Below are positions 50,184-59,043 of a stretch of 64,000 bases of DNA, in pieces (position 1 is the first letter of the stretch; every line of letters begins with the position of its first letter). Source of the DNA: Kribbella sp. ALI-6-A (GTDB lineage: Bacteria; Actinomycetota; Actinomycetes; Propionibacteriales; Kribbellaceae); contig NZ_MTQN01000006.1 in NCBI RefSeq assembly GCF_001984195.1, positions 124,001 through 188,000 on the forward strand, given 5' to 3'. The notes under the pieces are model-generated. The model ran no database searches and was not told the DNA's origin. It was given only the letters and a program-made list of their open reading frames with translations. The translations under genes and the position numbers were made by a program.

Positions 50184-50828
50184 ATGAGCATCGAAGCCGT
50201 GCTGTTCGACGCCGACGGCGTGATCCAGCTGCCGACCGTCGACTGGCAAGCCACGCTGGCGACCTTCATCCGCCCGGACCAGTCGGCCGACGAGTTCGTG
50301 CTCGATCTGATGGCCTCGGAGGGCCCGTCACTGGCCGGCAAGGGCGACTTCCGCGAGGCGATGGCCGAGGTGCTGGCCCGCTGGCAGGTGACGACGCCGC
50401 TGGAGGAGCTGCTGGTGCTCTGGGAGCAGTTCGCCGCCGTACCGGAGGCGATCGAGGTCGTCCAGGAGCTGCGGGCGGCCGGCGTACCGAGTCATCTGGC
50501 GACCAACCAGCAGCCGTACCGGCGGGCGATCATGAACGACCAGCGTGACTACGGGCAGTGGTTCGACCAGTCGTTCTACTCCTGCGACCTGGGCGTCGCG
50601 AAGCCGGATCCGGCGTACTTCAAGACGATTCTGACCGCGATCGACCAGCCGCCGGCGGCGGTGCTGTTCGTCGACGACAACCCGGGCAACGTCGCCGGAG
50701 CGCGGGAGGCCGGGTTGCACGCCGAGGTGTTCCACCTGTCGGCCGGCGTACCGGCGCTACGCGGGCTCCTTCACGGGTACGGGCTTCCGGTCGCGGCTGA
50801 TGGCCCAGAGCAGGGCGAGCAGGGGTAG
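50184..50828 (+). CDS. HAD-superfamily hydrolase
   Basis: The 214-residue protein has the HAD motifs: nucleophile DADGV (residues 8-12), threonine motif LATNQQ, lysine in VAKPDPAYF and acids in LFVDDNPGNVAGA. It is probably a sugar-phosphate or nucleotide phosphatase with a small helical cap. It is divergent from the sugar ABC operon. Its last 72 nt overlap the convergent MFS gene, a large overlap that leaves its C-terminal tail (GLPVAADGPEQGEQG) of doubtful importance. Confidence 0.85.
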   Translation: MSIEAVLFDADGVIQLPTVDWQATLATFIRPDQSADEFVLDLMASEGPSLAGKGDFREAMAEVLARWQVTTPLEELLVLWEQFAAVPEAIEVVQELRAAGVPSHLATNQQPYRRAIMNDQRDYGQWFDQSFYSCDLGVAKPDPAYFKTILTAIDQPPAAVLFVDDNPGNVAGAREAGLHAEVFHLSAGVPALRGLLHGYGLPVAADGPEQGEQG

Positions 50829-51866
50829 CGGGATCAGGAAGGCGGTCCGCAGGTCGAGCCAGCCGGCCAGCGCGGCCAGGAAGCTGGGGGCCAGCAGGAT
50901 CGCCGTACCGGAGGCCAGGGCGCCGAGTGCTGCGAGGCGGGCGGGGTTGATGCCGGGGATGGCGACCAGCGCGGCGATGGTGAGTGGGTAGAGCGGCGCT
51001 ACGCCGAGTCCGGCGAGGACCAGTCCGGCGGTGACGGCTGCTGGTGCGTCGAAGAGGCTGACGAGCAGCGTGCCCGCGGTGGCGAGCAAACCGGCCGGGA
51101 TCATCGGTGACCAGCCACGCCAGTGCAGCGGACCGATCGCCCGGCCGACTGCCATGCCGATCGGGAAGGCGCTACCGAGCAGGGCCGCACCAGCCATCGG
51201 TACGCCGGTCGCCGCGAGCCGGGCCACTGCCCAGACGACGAAGCAGAACTCGACAGCCACGGCCAGTACGACCCGCACCCAGCCTTTGAAGACATGCGAT
51301 CCGGGAGCCCGCTGGCTCGAGTCATGGGGACTGGGTCCGTCGCCGGGACCAGCCAGAGCAGCCAGCAAAAGCAGCGGCGGTACGGCGGCCAGCAGGGCGA
51401 GCCGACCTGTTGCACCGAGCGAGTCGACCCCACCGATCGCCAGCGGAGCGAAGATGCCCGTCGCGCTGGCCACTGCGTTCACTCTGGTCAGCCGCGCGGC
51501 GGCCGTCGGGCCATGCAGGAGCAGCGGCGCGACCAGCACGAGCAGTGCGCCGCCGATTCCGATCAGCAGCCCGCCGGTGACCGCCAGGACGAAGCCGTGG
51601 GCCAGTGCGAGCGAGGCGGCACCGACTGCGCAGACGAGGGAGCCGGCGCGCAGGACCGTTCCGATGTGCAGCGTGCGCAGCAGGAGCGGGCCGGCGACCG
51701 CGACGATCAGCAGCCCGATCGCGAAGGCCGACGAGAGCACGGCCAGCTCGTCGGTCCGCTTGTCGAGGTCTCTGGCCAGCAGCGCCACCGACGCCCCGAG
51801 TCCGGCCAGCAGGAAGCCGAGAGCCGACAGGGCCAGACCGATCCGGAAGTCGACGCGGTTGGTCAT
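50757..51866 (-). CDS. MFS transporter
   Basis: The 369-residue protein has about 12 hydrophobic segments (LALSALGFLLAGLGASVALLA at the start) and resembles sugar-efflux or drug-efflux MFS members; motif A is not well kept. Its ATG overlaps the stop of the HAD gene upstream as ATGA. Beside HAD and ROK genes, it may transport a sugar or its dephosphorylated product (inference). Confidence 0.78.
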   Translation of the reverse strand: MTNRVDFRIGLALSALGFLLAGLGASVALLARDLDKRTDELAVLSSAFAIGLLIVAVAGPLLLRTLHIGTVLRAGSLVCAVGAASLALAHGFVLAVTGGLLIGIGGALLVLVAPLLLHGPTAAARLTRVNAVASATGIFAPLAIGGVDSLGATGRLALLAAVPPLLLLAALAGPGDGPSPHDSSQRAPGSHVFKGWVRVVLAVAVEFCFVVWAVARLAATGVPMAGAALLGSAFPIGMAVGRAIGPLHWRGWSPMIPAGLLATAGTLLVSLFDAPAAVTAGLVLAGLGVAPLYPLTIAALVAIPGINPARLAALGALASGTAILLAPSFLAALAGWLDLRTAFLIPLPLLALLWAISRDRKPVPVKEPA

Positions 51867-52471
51867 AGGAGCGCGGCGAGCTGGTGCAGGTCCGTCAGCT
51901 CGACGTCACCTTTCAGTCCTTTGAGAGCAGCCGTCTGGGCCCCGGCCGCTCGACCGGCGGCCAGGCCGACCTCCGCGTCCTCGACGACCAGACAGCGCTC
52001 CGCCGGTACGCCGAGCAGCTCGGCACCGCGCAGGTAGCCCTCCGGGTCCGGCTTGCCGTGGGTGATGTCCTCGATGGTGACCAGCACCCGCGGCTCGATC
52101 CCGGCCACCGCCAGGCGCACCTTGGCGAGCCGCTGGTCCGCGCTGGTGACGACCGCCCACGGCAGACCACGCTCCTCCAGGAGGTCGAGCAGCTCGCGCG
52201 CACCGGGCGTCGCCGTGACGTCGGAGAGATCGTCGTACTGCAGTTCGTGCTGGCGAGCGGCGGCGGCCGCCCGAGCCGTCGGGTCGAGATCGGGCAGCAC
52301 CCGTGCGACCACGGACTCGGCCGGGCTGCCGTGCGCGACGGCGAGCACGGCCAGCGGGTCGACGCCGTACTCGGCCGACCAGGTCCTCCACGCCCGCTCG
52401 ACGGCGCCGTCGGAGTCGACCAGGGTGCCGTCCATGTCGAACAGGACCGCGCGGATGTCCCGCAGTGGCAT
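51863..52471 (-). CDS. HAD-superfamily hydrolase, beta-phosphoglucomutase/phosphatase-like
   Basis: The 202-residue protein has nucleophile DMDGTLVDSD (residues 9-18), VVTSADQ, lysine in THGKPDPEGYL and VVEDAEVGLAAG, as in sugar-phosphate phosphatases. The start at 52471 is preferred because GGAGG lies 5-6 nt upstream; that sequence overlaps an earlier ATG at 52483, which would need to initiate without a site. It is co-translated with the MFS gene and divergent from a ROK regulator. Confidence 0.85.
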   Translation of the reverse strand: MPLRDIRAVLFDMDGTLVDSDGAVERAWRTWSAEYGVDPLAVLAVAHGSPAESVVARVLPDLDPTARAAAAARQHELQYDDLSDVTATPGARELLDLLEERGLPWAVVTSADQRLAKVRLAVAGIEPRVLVTIEDITHGKPDPEGYLRGAELLGVPAERCLVVEDAEVGLAAGRAAGAQTAALKGLKGDVELTDLHQLAALL

Positions 52472-52560
52472 GATCGCCTCCATTAAGCTCGTTCTCCGAG
52501 GATAACCTTGTTAAGCCTGGGGACGGCAAGCGCTTGACCAGGGTGTGGGAGGGTCCGGGC

Positions 52561-53721
52561 ATGAGCAGGCGAGGGCGGTGGCAGACCGCGGCCGAGGTGC
52601 TGGGTCTGCTGGGCCGCCGGCCGGGCATCACCCGGGCCGCGGTCGCCAAGGAGCTGCGGCTCAGCACCGGCTCGGCCACCGAGGTCACCACCCGGCTGCG
52701 CGACCTCCAGTTGCTCAGTGAGCTCCCCGCACCGATCCAGGGCCGCGGGCGACCGACCACCGTGCTCGCGGCGCACCCGCTCGGTCCGATCGTGCTCGCC
52801 CTGGAGATCCGGCAGGGCGGCTGGCGAAGCGGTGTGGTCTCGCTGGACGGTTCGCTGGAGCAGCTCCCGCCGCGCCGCCACCACAGCCGTCGCCCGGGCA
52901 CCGTGCTGTCCGCACTGCGCGAGGTCGTCGCCGCGACTCAAGCGCAGTACGGCGATCGCCTGCGAGCCGTCGCTCTCGCCGTGCCCGGCACTGTGCGAGG
53001 TCTGGTCCTGCTGCAGGCGTCGACGCTCGACTGGACCGACGTCGACCTCACCCCTGTCGTGCGCGACACCGGGTTGTTCCTGCTGACCGGCAACGACGCC
53101 ACGCTCGCCGGAGTGGCCGAGGCGAGGACAGGCGCAGCCGCGGGAGCCGGGACCGCGCTTCACCTGATCGTGGAGGTGGGCATCGGCGGCACGCTCCTGC
53201 TGGACGGCGTACCGGTGGGTGGGGCGAACGGTACGGCCGGGGAGTACGGGCACACCCCGTACGGCGATCGCTCGGTCCGCTGTCCGTGCGGGGCGCGTGG
53301 CTGCTGGGACCTGGAGATCGACGGTCGTGCCCTGGCCCGCCATCTGGGCGAGCGGGAACCTGACGACCCGTACAGCTACGCCGACGAGCTGCTGCGACAG
53401 CCTTCAGTCCGGACCCGCCAGGCGATCGAGACCGTGGCGGGGGCCCTGGGCGCCGGGATCGCCGGCCTGGTCAACGCGCACGATCCGGCGGTGATCACAC
53501 TCGGCGGGCTGGCGGTCCCTCTGCGAGCTGCCGCGCCGGATGCGTTCGCGGCGGCGTACTCGGACAACCTGATGGCGTTCCATCGGTCCGCTCCCCCGCC
53601 GGTGCTGGACGCGGCGCACCCGACGGACGGCGTACTGCGGGGTGCCGGTGCGCTGGGACTGGACCACCTGACGTCCGAGGCGTCACTGACCGCCTGGGCC
53701 GACGCTCTCAGTAGGAGCTGA
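52561..53721 (+). CDS. ROK-family transcriptional regulator
   Basis: The 386-residue protein has an N-terminal MarR-like winged helix (GITRAAVAKELRLSTGSATEVTTRL). A ROK/actin-like sugar kinase fold follows, with IVEVGIGGTLLLDG and the zinc motif CPCGARGCWDLE; the ExGH region reads EYGHTPYG. Such NagC/XylR-like proteins repress sugar genes. GGGAGGG lies 7 nt before the ATG. The divergent HAD-MFS pair is the closest target. The last 39 nt overlap the convergent DinB-like gene. Confidence 0.88.
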   Translation: MSRRGRWQTAAEVLGLLGRRPGITRAAVAKELRLSTGSATEVTTRLRDLQLLSELPAPIQGRGRPTTVLAAHPLGPIVLALEIRQGGWRSGVVSLDGSLEQLPPRRHHSRRPGTVLSALREVVAATQAQYGDRLRAVALAVPGTVRGLVLLQASTLDWTDVDLTPVVRDTGLFLLTGNDATLAGVAEARTGAAAGAGTALHLIVEVGIGGTLLLDGVPVGGANGTAGEYGHTPYGDRSVRCPCGARGCWDLEIDGRALARHLGEREPDDPYSYADELLRQPSVRTRQAIETVAGALGAGIAGLVNAHDPAVITLGGLAVPLRAAAPDAFAAAYSDNLMAFHRSAPPPVLDAAHPTDGVLRGAGALGLDHLTSEASLTAWADALSRS

Positions 53722-54336
53722 CTGCTCCTCCACCGCCTGGTCGCCCTCCACCGTTTCCTCGACGACCGGCTTCGGGGCCGGGACGATCGGCGGCTCGACC
53801 TTGGCCAGGATCTCGATGATGTCGTGCCGGTGGTGCTGGATCTCGTGAGCCGTGTGCCGGATGATCCAGCTCAGCGTGCGCGGCGCCCGGACCGGGTAGT
53901 TGTAGAGCCCGAGCCGGCCGAGCTCCTGCGGCGTGAGCACCCGCGCGGCCGCGCCGAACTCCCGCGCGAAGCGCATCACCGCGGCCCCGACCTCGACCGG
54001 GTTCTGGAACTCGTACTTGTCCTGCTTGACCCGGCCGGTCCGGTCCATCGGCGCGTACACCGGCCGGTCCTCGGCCAGGCACTGCGCGATCCGCTGGCGC
54101 TGCACCTCGAGCACGTCGCGGATGTGGCAGGCGTACTCGATCGCGGACCACACGTCCGGCTCGGGCCGCAGCCGGACGACGTCGGGGTCCGGGCCGGCGG
54201 CGGCCTTGGTCAGCGCCATCGCCGACTCGGCCGCCTGCCGGATCAGCAACGTCACCGTGCCCTGCAGGTCACCCGTGCCGTAGTTGAACCCGCACTGTTC
54301 ACACAGCCCGTCGACCGGCGGCTGCTGCTTGCTCAC
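53683..54336 (-). CDS. DinB-like (YfiT/mycothiol-type) metal-dependent four-helix protein
   Basis: The 217-residue protein has a DinB-type four-helix bundle. A first metal-ligand histidine lies in ACHIRDVLE and a second cluster in [13 protein letters not shown], spaced as in DinB/YfiT hydrolases or thiol transferases. Unusually it begins with a CEQCGFNYG segment, a CxxC that may bind zinc. GTG at 54336 overlaps the thiD stop (GTGA). Context with thiamine genes may be incidental; the activity is not known. Confidence 0.78.
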   Translation of the reverse strand: MSKQQPPVDGLCEQCGFNYGTGDLQGTVTLLIRQAAESAMALTKAAAGPDPDVVRLRPEPDVWSAIEYACHIRDVLEVQRQRIAQCLAEDRPVYAPMDRTGRVKQDKYEFQNPVEVGAAVMRFAREFGAAARVLTPQELGRLGLYNYPVRAPRTLSWIIRHTAHEIQHHRHDIIEILAKVEPPIVPAPKPVVEETVEGDQAVEEQSAPTESVGPGGQ

Positions 54337-55163
54337 TGACCACTTCCCTTGCGCTGTGCACTCTCGTGGTGGCGCCACGCGTGATCCACCGGCCCGATGC
54401 CACCACCCAGGGCGAACCCGTTCGCGATCGCACCGGTGACGTACTCCTTCGCCGCCCCTACTGCCGACGGTACGTCGTAGCCGCGGGCCAGGTACGACGC
54501 GATGGTGCTGGCCAGCGTGCAGCCGGTGCCGTGCGTGTGCCGGTTGTCCGCCCGCGGCGCACTGAACTCCTGCCGTACGCCGGGGCCGTGCAGGACGTCG
54601 ACAGCGGTGTCGCCGGAGTCGTGGCCGCCCTTGACGAGCACCCACTGCGCGCCGGCGTCCAGCAACGTCTTCGCGGCCAGCTCACGGTCGTCCGGCGTCC
54701 GCAGCTCCACACCGGCCACCGGACCGAGCTCGGTGAGGTTCGGCGTGAGTACGGTCGCCAGCGGGACCACCTCGGACCGCACGGCCTCCATCGCCTCGGC
54801 ACCGAGCAGGGCGTCACCGTGCTTCGACACCGCGACCGGGTCGATCACGATCGGCACCTCCGGCGGCAGCGTGCGCAGCAGCGCGGCAACCACCCGGACC
54901 ATGCCGGCCGACGCGAGCATGCCGGTCTTCACCGCGTCGACGCCGATGTCGTCGACCACACTGCGGAACTGGGCCTCGACCTGCTCGGCCGGCAACTCCC
55001 AGGCGCCCTGGACGCCGAGGCTGTTCTGCGCGGTGATCGCCGTGAGCACGCTCATGCCGTGCACGCCGTTGGCCAGCATCGCCTTCAGGTCGGCCTGGAT
55101 CCCGGCGCCACCGCCGGAGTCGGATCCGGCGACGGTGAGCACTCTGGGCGGGGCGGACGTCAT
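54333..55163 (-). CDS. thiD: Hydroxymethylpyrimidine / phosphomethylpyrimidine kinase
   Basis: ThiD phosphorylates HMP and HMP-P to HMP-PP for thiamine assembly. The 276-residue ribokinase-fold protein has [17 protein letters not shown] at residues 11-27, [27 protein letters not shown] and the anion-hole/base region [11 protein letters not shown]. It lies between thiL and the DinB-like gene on the same strand, with a 51-bp gap to thiL. No TPP riboswitch was seen upstream. Confidence 0.94.
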   Translation of the reverse strand: MTSAPPRVLTVAGSDSGGGAGIQADLKAMLANGVHGMSVLTAITAQNSLGVQGAWELPAEQVEAQFRSVVDDIGVDAVKTGMLASAGMVRVVAALLRTLPPEVPIVIDPVAVSKHGDALLGAEAMEAVRSEVVPLATVLTPNLTELGPVAGVELRTPDDRELAAKTLLDAGAQWVLVKGGHDSGDTAVDVLHGPGVRQEFSAPRADNRHTHGTGCTLASTIASYLARGYDVPSAVGAAKEYVTGAIANGFALGGGIGPVDHAWRHHESAQRKGSGQ

Positions 55164-55214
55164 CTCTGCTCCTCGACTCTGTCGGTTCGTGCGGCGGTCA
55201 CCGGATCGCGCCGT

Positions 55215-56177
55215 TCAGCTGGTGAAGTGGGAGTGCCCGGCGGTCGCCGCGAACAGCTCGCCGTCCACGGTCACCGTCCCGCCCGGCACGATTTGGTTGC
55301 CTTCAGCAACCGTGCCGATCACGGTCCAGCCGTCGGGCACGTCGGCCGGCTCGAAGGTCCCGACCAGCGCGTGGTCCTCGCCACCGGTCAGCACGAAGGA
55401 CAACGCGTCGAGACCGGTGGCCGCGGCGACCGCCTGCAGCGGTTCGGGGATCGTCAGCGCCCGGGTCCGGACGTCGATCACGACCTGGCTCGCCTCGGCG
55501 AGGTGACGCAGGTCGGCGATCAGGCCGTCGCTGACGTCGCACATCGACGAAGCGCCGGCGATCGCGGCCCGCGGGCCTTCGGCGTACGGGGGCTGGGGAC
55601 GGCGGTGGGCGTCGACGACCGAGCGGGGCGAGCGGAAGCCGCGGGTGAGGACGGCGTACCCGGCCTCGGCCCAGCCCAGCCGGCCCGCGAACGCCAACTC
55701 GTCACCAGGCCGCGCGCCGGAGCGCAGCACGGGCTGGCGGCCGTCGAGCGAACCGAAGGCGGTCACCGAGACGAGGATCTTGTCCGACTGCACGGTGTCG
55801 CCGCCGACGATGCTCGCGCCGACCAGGTCGGCCTCGTCGGCCAGCCCCTGGTTGAGCTCGACCGCCCACGCCGTCGCCAGGTCCGCGGGTCCGCCGAAGC
55901 CGACCACGAGCGCGGTCGGCCGCGCCCCCATCGCCGCCACGTCGGCCAGGTTCTGCGCGGCGGCCTTGCGGCCCACGTCGTACGCCGAGGACCAGTCCTG
56001 CCGGAAGTGCCGGCCTTCGACCAGCAGATCGGTGGTGATCACCATCCGCCCGTCCGGCACCGCCACCACGGCCGCGTCGTCCCCCGGCCCGACCAGGACG
56101 TCCTCACCTCGGGACAGCCCCCGGGTGACGGCCTCGATCAAGCCGAACTCCCCGGTACTGCCCAACGTCTCTGTCAC
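55215..56177 (-). CDS. thiL: Thiamine-monophosphate kinase
   Basis: ThiL makes thiamine pyrophosphate from thiamine monophosphate. The 320-residue protein has GPGDDAAVV (metal/ATP site) near residue 30, [26 protein letters not shown] and [11 protein letters not shown], all ThiL motifs. It starts with GTG at 56177, 9 nt after GGGAGG. It heads the thiL-thiD-DinB transcript and is divergent from the Lrp-like gene. Confidence 0.95.
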   Translation of the reverse strand: MTETLGSTGEFGLIEAVTRGLSRGEDVLVGPGDDAAVVAVPDGRMVITTDLLVEGRHFRQDWSSAYDVGRKAAAQNLADVAAMGARPTALVVGFGGPADLATAWAVELNQGLADEADLVGASIVGGDTVQSDKILVSVTAFGSLDGRQPVLRSGARPGDELAFAGRLGWAEAGYAVLTRGFRSPRSVVDAHRRPQPPYAEGPRAAIAGASSMCDVSDGLIADLRHLAEASQVVIDVRTRALTIPEPLQAVAAATGLDALSFVLTGGEDHALVGTFEPADVPDGWTVIGTVAEGNQIVPGGTVTVDGELFAATAGHSHFTS

Positions 56178-56307
56178 GTCAGTAGACCTCCCATATCGCC
56201 GACGCGAGTCTAGGCGGTACGGTGACGTGGCAACGACGAGTACGCCCGGCCGCTCTGCAGTACTGTGGCCGGTGCCCGCTGAGGACGACTGAGTGGAGAA
56301 CGACGTG

Positions 56308-56541
56308 GTGGTCCAGGCCTACATTTTGATCCAGACCGAGGTCGGCAAGGCCGCCGACGTCGCAGCGCAGATCGCCGAGGTCCAGGGCGTCACCCTGGCC
56401 GAGGACGTCACCGGCCCGTACGACGTGATCGTGCGCGCCGAGGCCCGCAACGTCGACGAACTCGGCAAGCTGGTCGTGGCCCGGGTCCAGAACGTTCCCG
56501 GCATCACCCGCACGCTGACCTGCCCCGTCGTCCACATCTGA
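56308..56541 (+). CDS. Stand-alone Lrp/AsnC ligand-binding (RAM) domain protein
   Basis: The 77-residue protein has only the ligand-binding domain of Lrp/AsnC regulators (VQAYILIQTEVGKAADVAAQ ... GPYDVIVRAEA ... VPGITRTLTCPVVHI) and no DNA-binding part. Such SraA-like proteins form oligomers and may bind amino acids; the role is unknown. Start GTG at 56308 gives the usual MVQAYILIQ opening with GGAGA 8 nt upstream; GTGs at 56305 and 56293 are alternatives. Its stop overlaps the lipoprotein frame. Confidence 0.85.
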   Translation: MVQAYILIQTEVGKAADVAAQIAEVQGVTLAEDVTGPYDVIVRAEARNVDELGKLVVARVQNVPGITRTLTCPVVHI

Positions 56542-57035
56542 CCATCGACCGGCCTGTCCCGACCCGCCGTGGGCGCGCACTCGGTGCTGCCTCCACGGCG
56601 GTCGTGCTGCTCACCGTCGTGGCCGGCTGCGGCTCCGATCCGGTGCCGGTCGCCGTACCGCAGCCGGCTCCCGAGGTCGTCGAGGCCTGCACGCCGCTGG
56701 TGAAGGCGCTGCCGGCCAAAATCCTCGACGCCGAACGTCGCGAGACCGATCCGCCGAGCCCGCTCACCACGGCGTACGGCGACCCGCCGATCGAGATCAC
56801 CTGCGGCGTGTCTCCGCCGGCCGGTATGGCGCAGGCGCAGTCGCAGTGCTTCGAGGTGAACGGCGTCGGCTGGTTCGCCAACGAGGCCGGCAACGGCGTC
56901 ATCTTCACCACGATCGGCCGCAGGCTCTACGTCGAGATCGCCGTGCCGGCCAAGTACGCGCCCGAGGCCAACGCCCTGACCGACGTCTCGGACGCCGTCA
57001 AGGCGCACAACACCCTCATCACGCCCTGCACCTGA
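56538..57035 (+). CDS. DUF3515-family lipoprotein, probable non-ATG (CTG) start
   Basis: The gene product of about 165 residues has the DUF3515 pattern: VVEACTPLVKALPAKI, then CGVSPPAG, VNGVGWF and a terminal cysteine. A lipoprotein signal is visible (PTRRGRALGAASTAVVLLTV, then VAGC), but its basic n-region lies upstream of the first GTG at 56604. The only candidate start giving a full signal is CTG at 56538, overlapping the preceding stop as CTGA; ATC at 56544 is another. The GTG would remove the n-region. DUF3515 genes commonly neighbour thiL and this Lrp-like gene. Confidence 0.7.
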   Translation: MTIDRPVPTRRGRALGAASTAVVLLTVVAGCGSDPVPVAVPQPAPEVVEACTPLVKALPAKILDAERRETDPPSPLTTAYGDPPIEITCGVSPPAGMAQAQSQCFEVNGVGWFANEAGNGVIFTTIGRRLYVEIAVPAKYAPEANALTDVSDAVKAHNTLITPCT

Positions 57036-57058
57036 CCGCTGATGGCAGCACCCGGGCC

Positions 57059-57064
57059 TACGAT
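57059..57064 (+). promoter_or_regulatory. -10 element of the sensor kinase gene
   Basis: TACGAT, then 6 nt, then the ATG at 57071, with no ribosome-binding site; leaderless start inferred. Confidence 0.45.
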
Positions 57065-57070
57065 CGGGCC

Positions 57071-58309
57071 ATGACCTCGACCGGCCGCACCGACCGGTGG
57101 CTGCGGGCCCATCCGGTCGTACCGGACGCCCTTCTGGCTCTCGCGATCGCCGCGGTCGCCGGACCGCTGTCGCTGGAGATCCTGCGCGCGGCCACGTCGC
57201 CTGCCTGGGTGCTGTGGACGGCCGGAGTCTGCGGGGTCGTGGTGCTGGCCGCCGTGGCGCTGCGGCGGATCGCCGCGGAAGCCGCGTTCGTGCTTGCCAC
57301 GCTGGCGATGGCGGTGACCGTTGCCTTGCCGAACACGACGATCCGCACCGCCGGGCTGGGACTGGCCGACGCGGGCGCGGCGATGGAGATCCCGCTCTTC
57401 TTCCTTCCCTCGTCGGCGGTCTACCTGGTGCTCCTGTACGCCGTCGCCACGCAGAGCACCCCGGCCAAGAGCCTGCTGGCCCTCGGTATCAGCCTGACCG
57501 GAGCCGTGCTGTGCACCGCGCGAACGGCCACGGCGTACGGCGCTCTCCCTGCGGGCTGGCTCACGCTGCTGCTGGCTCTCCTCGCCCTGGTCGCGGCTGT
57601 CGCCGGTACTTGGTCCGTGGGCCGTTCCCACTTCGACCGGCGGCAACGGCAGGCCGAAGAAGCTGCCGAAGCCGCCGAGCGCGCGGTGACCGGCGAACGT
57701 CAGCGCATCGCCCGGGACATGCACGACATCGTGGCGCATTCGTTGGCGGTCATCGTGCGTCAGGCCGAAGGTGGCGCCGCCATCGCCGCCAAGTCGCCGG
57801 ACCGCGCGGCCCAGGCGCTGTCCGTCATCGCCGGCACCGCGCGGGAGGCGCTGACCGACATGCGCGGCACGCTGCAGGTCCTGCGGGAGGCCGCTCCACA
57901 GGAGACCGTGCAGCCGTCGCTCGCCGCGATCCCGGCCTTGGTGGAGCGGGTCCGCGCAACCGGTGTCGACGTCCGCCTGACCGAGCGGGGCACGCCCGTC
58001 GCCATGACGCCGGGCGCGGCGACCGCGGCGTACCGGGTGGTGCAGGAAGCGCTGACCAACAGCGTCAAACACGCGGGCTCGAACCCGACGGTCACCGTCA
58101 CGGTCGAGCATTCACCGCGGAGGTCGGCCGTCACCGTCGCCGACGACGGTGGAAACGCCGACGACCGCCCGGCGATGCCCGGGGCCGGCGCCGGTCTGCG
58201 CGGTGCGGAGGAACGAGTGCACGCGGCGGGCGGTACGTTCGAGGCCGGTCCGGCCGACGGCGGCTTCAGAGTGCGGGCGGAGTTCGGCGCTCGCGACAGG
58301 CAGGGGTGA
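57071..58309 (+). CDS. Sensor histidine kinase, DesK/NarX type
   Basis: The 412-residue membrane kinase has about five or six N-terminal helices (residues 20-190), a short coiled coil (RQAEEAAEAAERAV) and a HisKA_3 domain with phospho-accepting H218 in RQRIARDMHDIVAHSL. The ATPase domain has YRVVQEALTNSVKHA (N-box) and GAGAGLRGAEERV (G-box). No extracellular sensor domain is evident, so it may sense the membrane itself. It is followed after one base by its response regulator. Confidence 0.9.
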   Translation: MTSTGRTDRWLRAHPVVPDALLALAIAAVAGPLSLEILRAATSPAWVLWTAGVCGVVVLAAVALRRIAAEAAFVLATLAMAVTVALPNTTIRTAGLGLADAGAAMEIPLFFLPSSAVYLVLLYAVATQSTPAKSLLALGISLTGAVLCTARTATAYGALPAGWLTLLLALLALVAAVAGTWSVGRSHFDRRQRQAEEAAEAAERAVTGERQRIARDMHDIVAHSLAVIVRQAEGGAAIAAKSPDRAAQALSVIAGTAREALTDMRGTLQVLREAAPQETVQPSLAAIPALVERVRATGVDVRLTERGTPVAMTPGAATAAYRVVQEALTNSVKHAGSNPTVTVTVEHSPRRSAVTVADDGGNADDRPAMPGAGAGLRGAEERVHAAGGTFEAGPADGGFRVRAEFGARDRQG

Positions 58310-58310
58310 G

Positions 58311-58964
58311 ATGACGATCAGAGTCGCGCTGGTCGACGACCAGGAACTGATCCGGGTCGGCCTGGCCATGGTGGTCGACGCCACCGACGACATCCGGATC
58401 GTCCTGCAGGCCGCCGATGGCGTGGAGGCGGTCGCGCGGCTCGACGAGACCCAGGTCGACGTCGTGCTGATGGACGTCCAGATGCCGCGGCTGAACGGCG
58501 TCGAGGCCACCAGACTGGTGACGGCTCGCGAGAACCCGCCGAAGGTGATCCTGCTGACGACGTTCGATCTCGACGAGTACGCGTTCGACGGCCTGCGCGC
58601 CGGAGCGAGTGGGTTCCTGCTCAAGGACGCCTCGGCCGACGAGGTGCTGCACGCGATTCGCGCCGTGCACGCCGGTGATTCCGTGATCGCACCGTCCACG
58701 ACCCGCCGCATGCTGGAGCATCTGGCGACCGTCCGGGACGGCCGCGGGGCCTCTCCGCTGCTGGACCGGCTGACCGCCCGCGAGCGCGACGTGTTGCTGG
58801 AGATCGCCCGAGGCCACTCGAACGCCGAGACCGCGCAGCGGCTGTTCCTGTCCGAGGCGACGGTGAAGACCCACGTCGCCCACGTGCTGGCCAAGCTCGA
58901 GGTCCGGGACCGGGTCCAGGCGGTGATCTTCGCCTACGAGAACGGGCTCGTCCGTCCGGGCTAG
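58311..58964 (+). CDS. Response regulator, NarL/FixJ family
   Basis: The 217-residue protein has a receiver domain with acidic D9-D10, phospho-acceptor D55 in VVLMDVQMPRLNG, T84 and K105. A C-terminal LuxR-type helix-turn-helix follows (LTARERDVLLEIARGHSNAETAQRL, then SEATVKTHVAHVLAKL). It is the cognate regulator of the kinase gene one base upstream. Its targets are unknown; the next gene, 79 bp downstream, encodes a small membrane protein that could be one. Confidence 0.92.
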   Translation: MTIRVALVDDQELIRVGLAMVVDATDDIRIVLQAADGVEAVARLDETQVDVVLMDVQMPRLNGVEATRLVTARENPPKVILLTTFDLDEYAFDGLRAGASGFLLKDASADEVLHAIRAVHAGDSVIAPSTTRRMLEHLATVRDGRGASPLLDRLTARERDVLLEIARGHSNAETAQRLFLSEATVKTHVAHVLAKLEVRDRVQAVIFAYENGLVRPG

Positions 58965-59043
58965 GCCGATCTCATCACTTCGGCGGAGCGGGTCACGCCC
59001 TGCGGTGGACGTCTCCGGCCAGCCCGGCGCACAGGCTGGTGCC

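Noticed and set aside
55164..55214. TPP riboswitch upstream of thiD
   Set aside because: The gap to thiL is only 51 bp and shows none of the conserved thi-box sequence; a TPP riboswitch does not fit.
56604..57035. GTG 56604 as start of the DUF3515 lipoprotein
   Set aside because: It would begin with MLLTVVAGC and lose the positively charged n-region that is plainly encoded just upstream.
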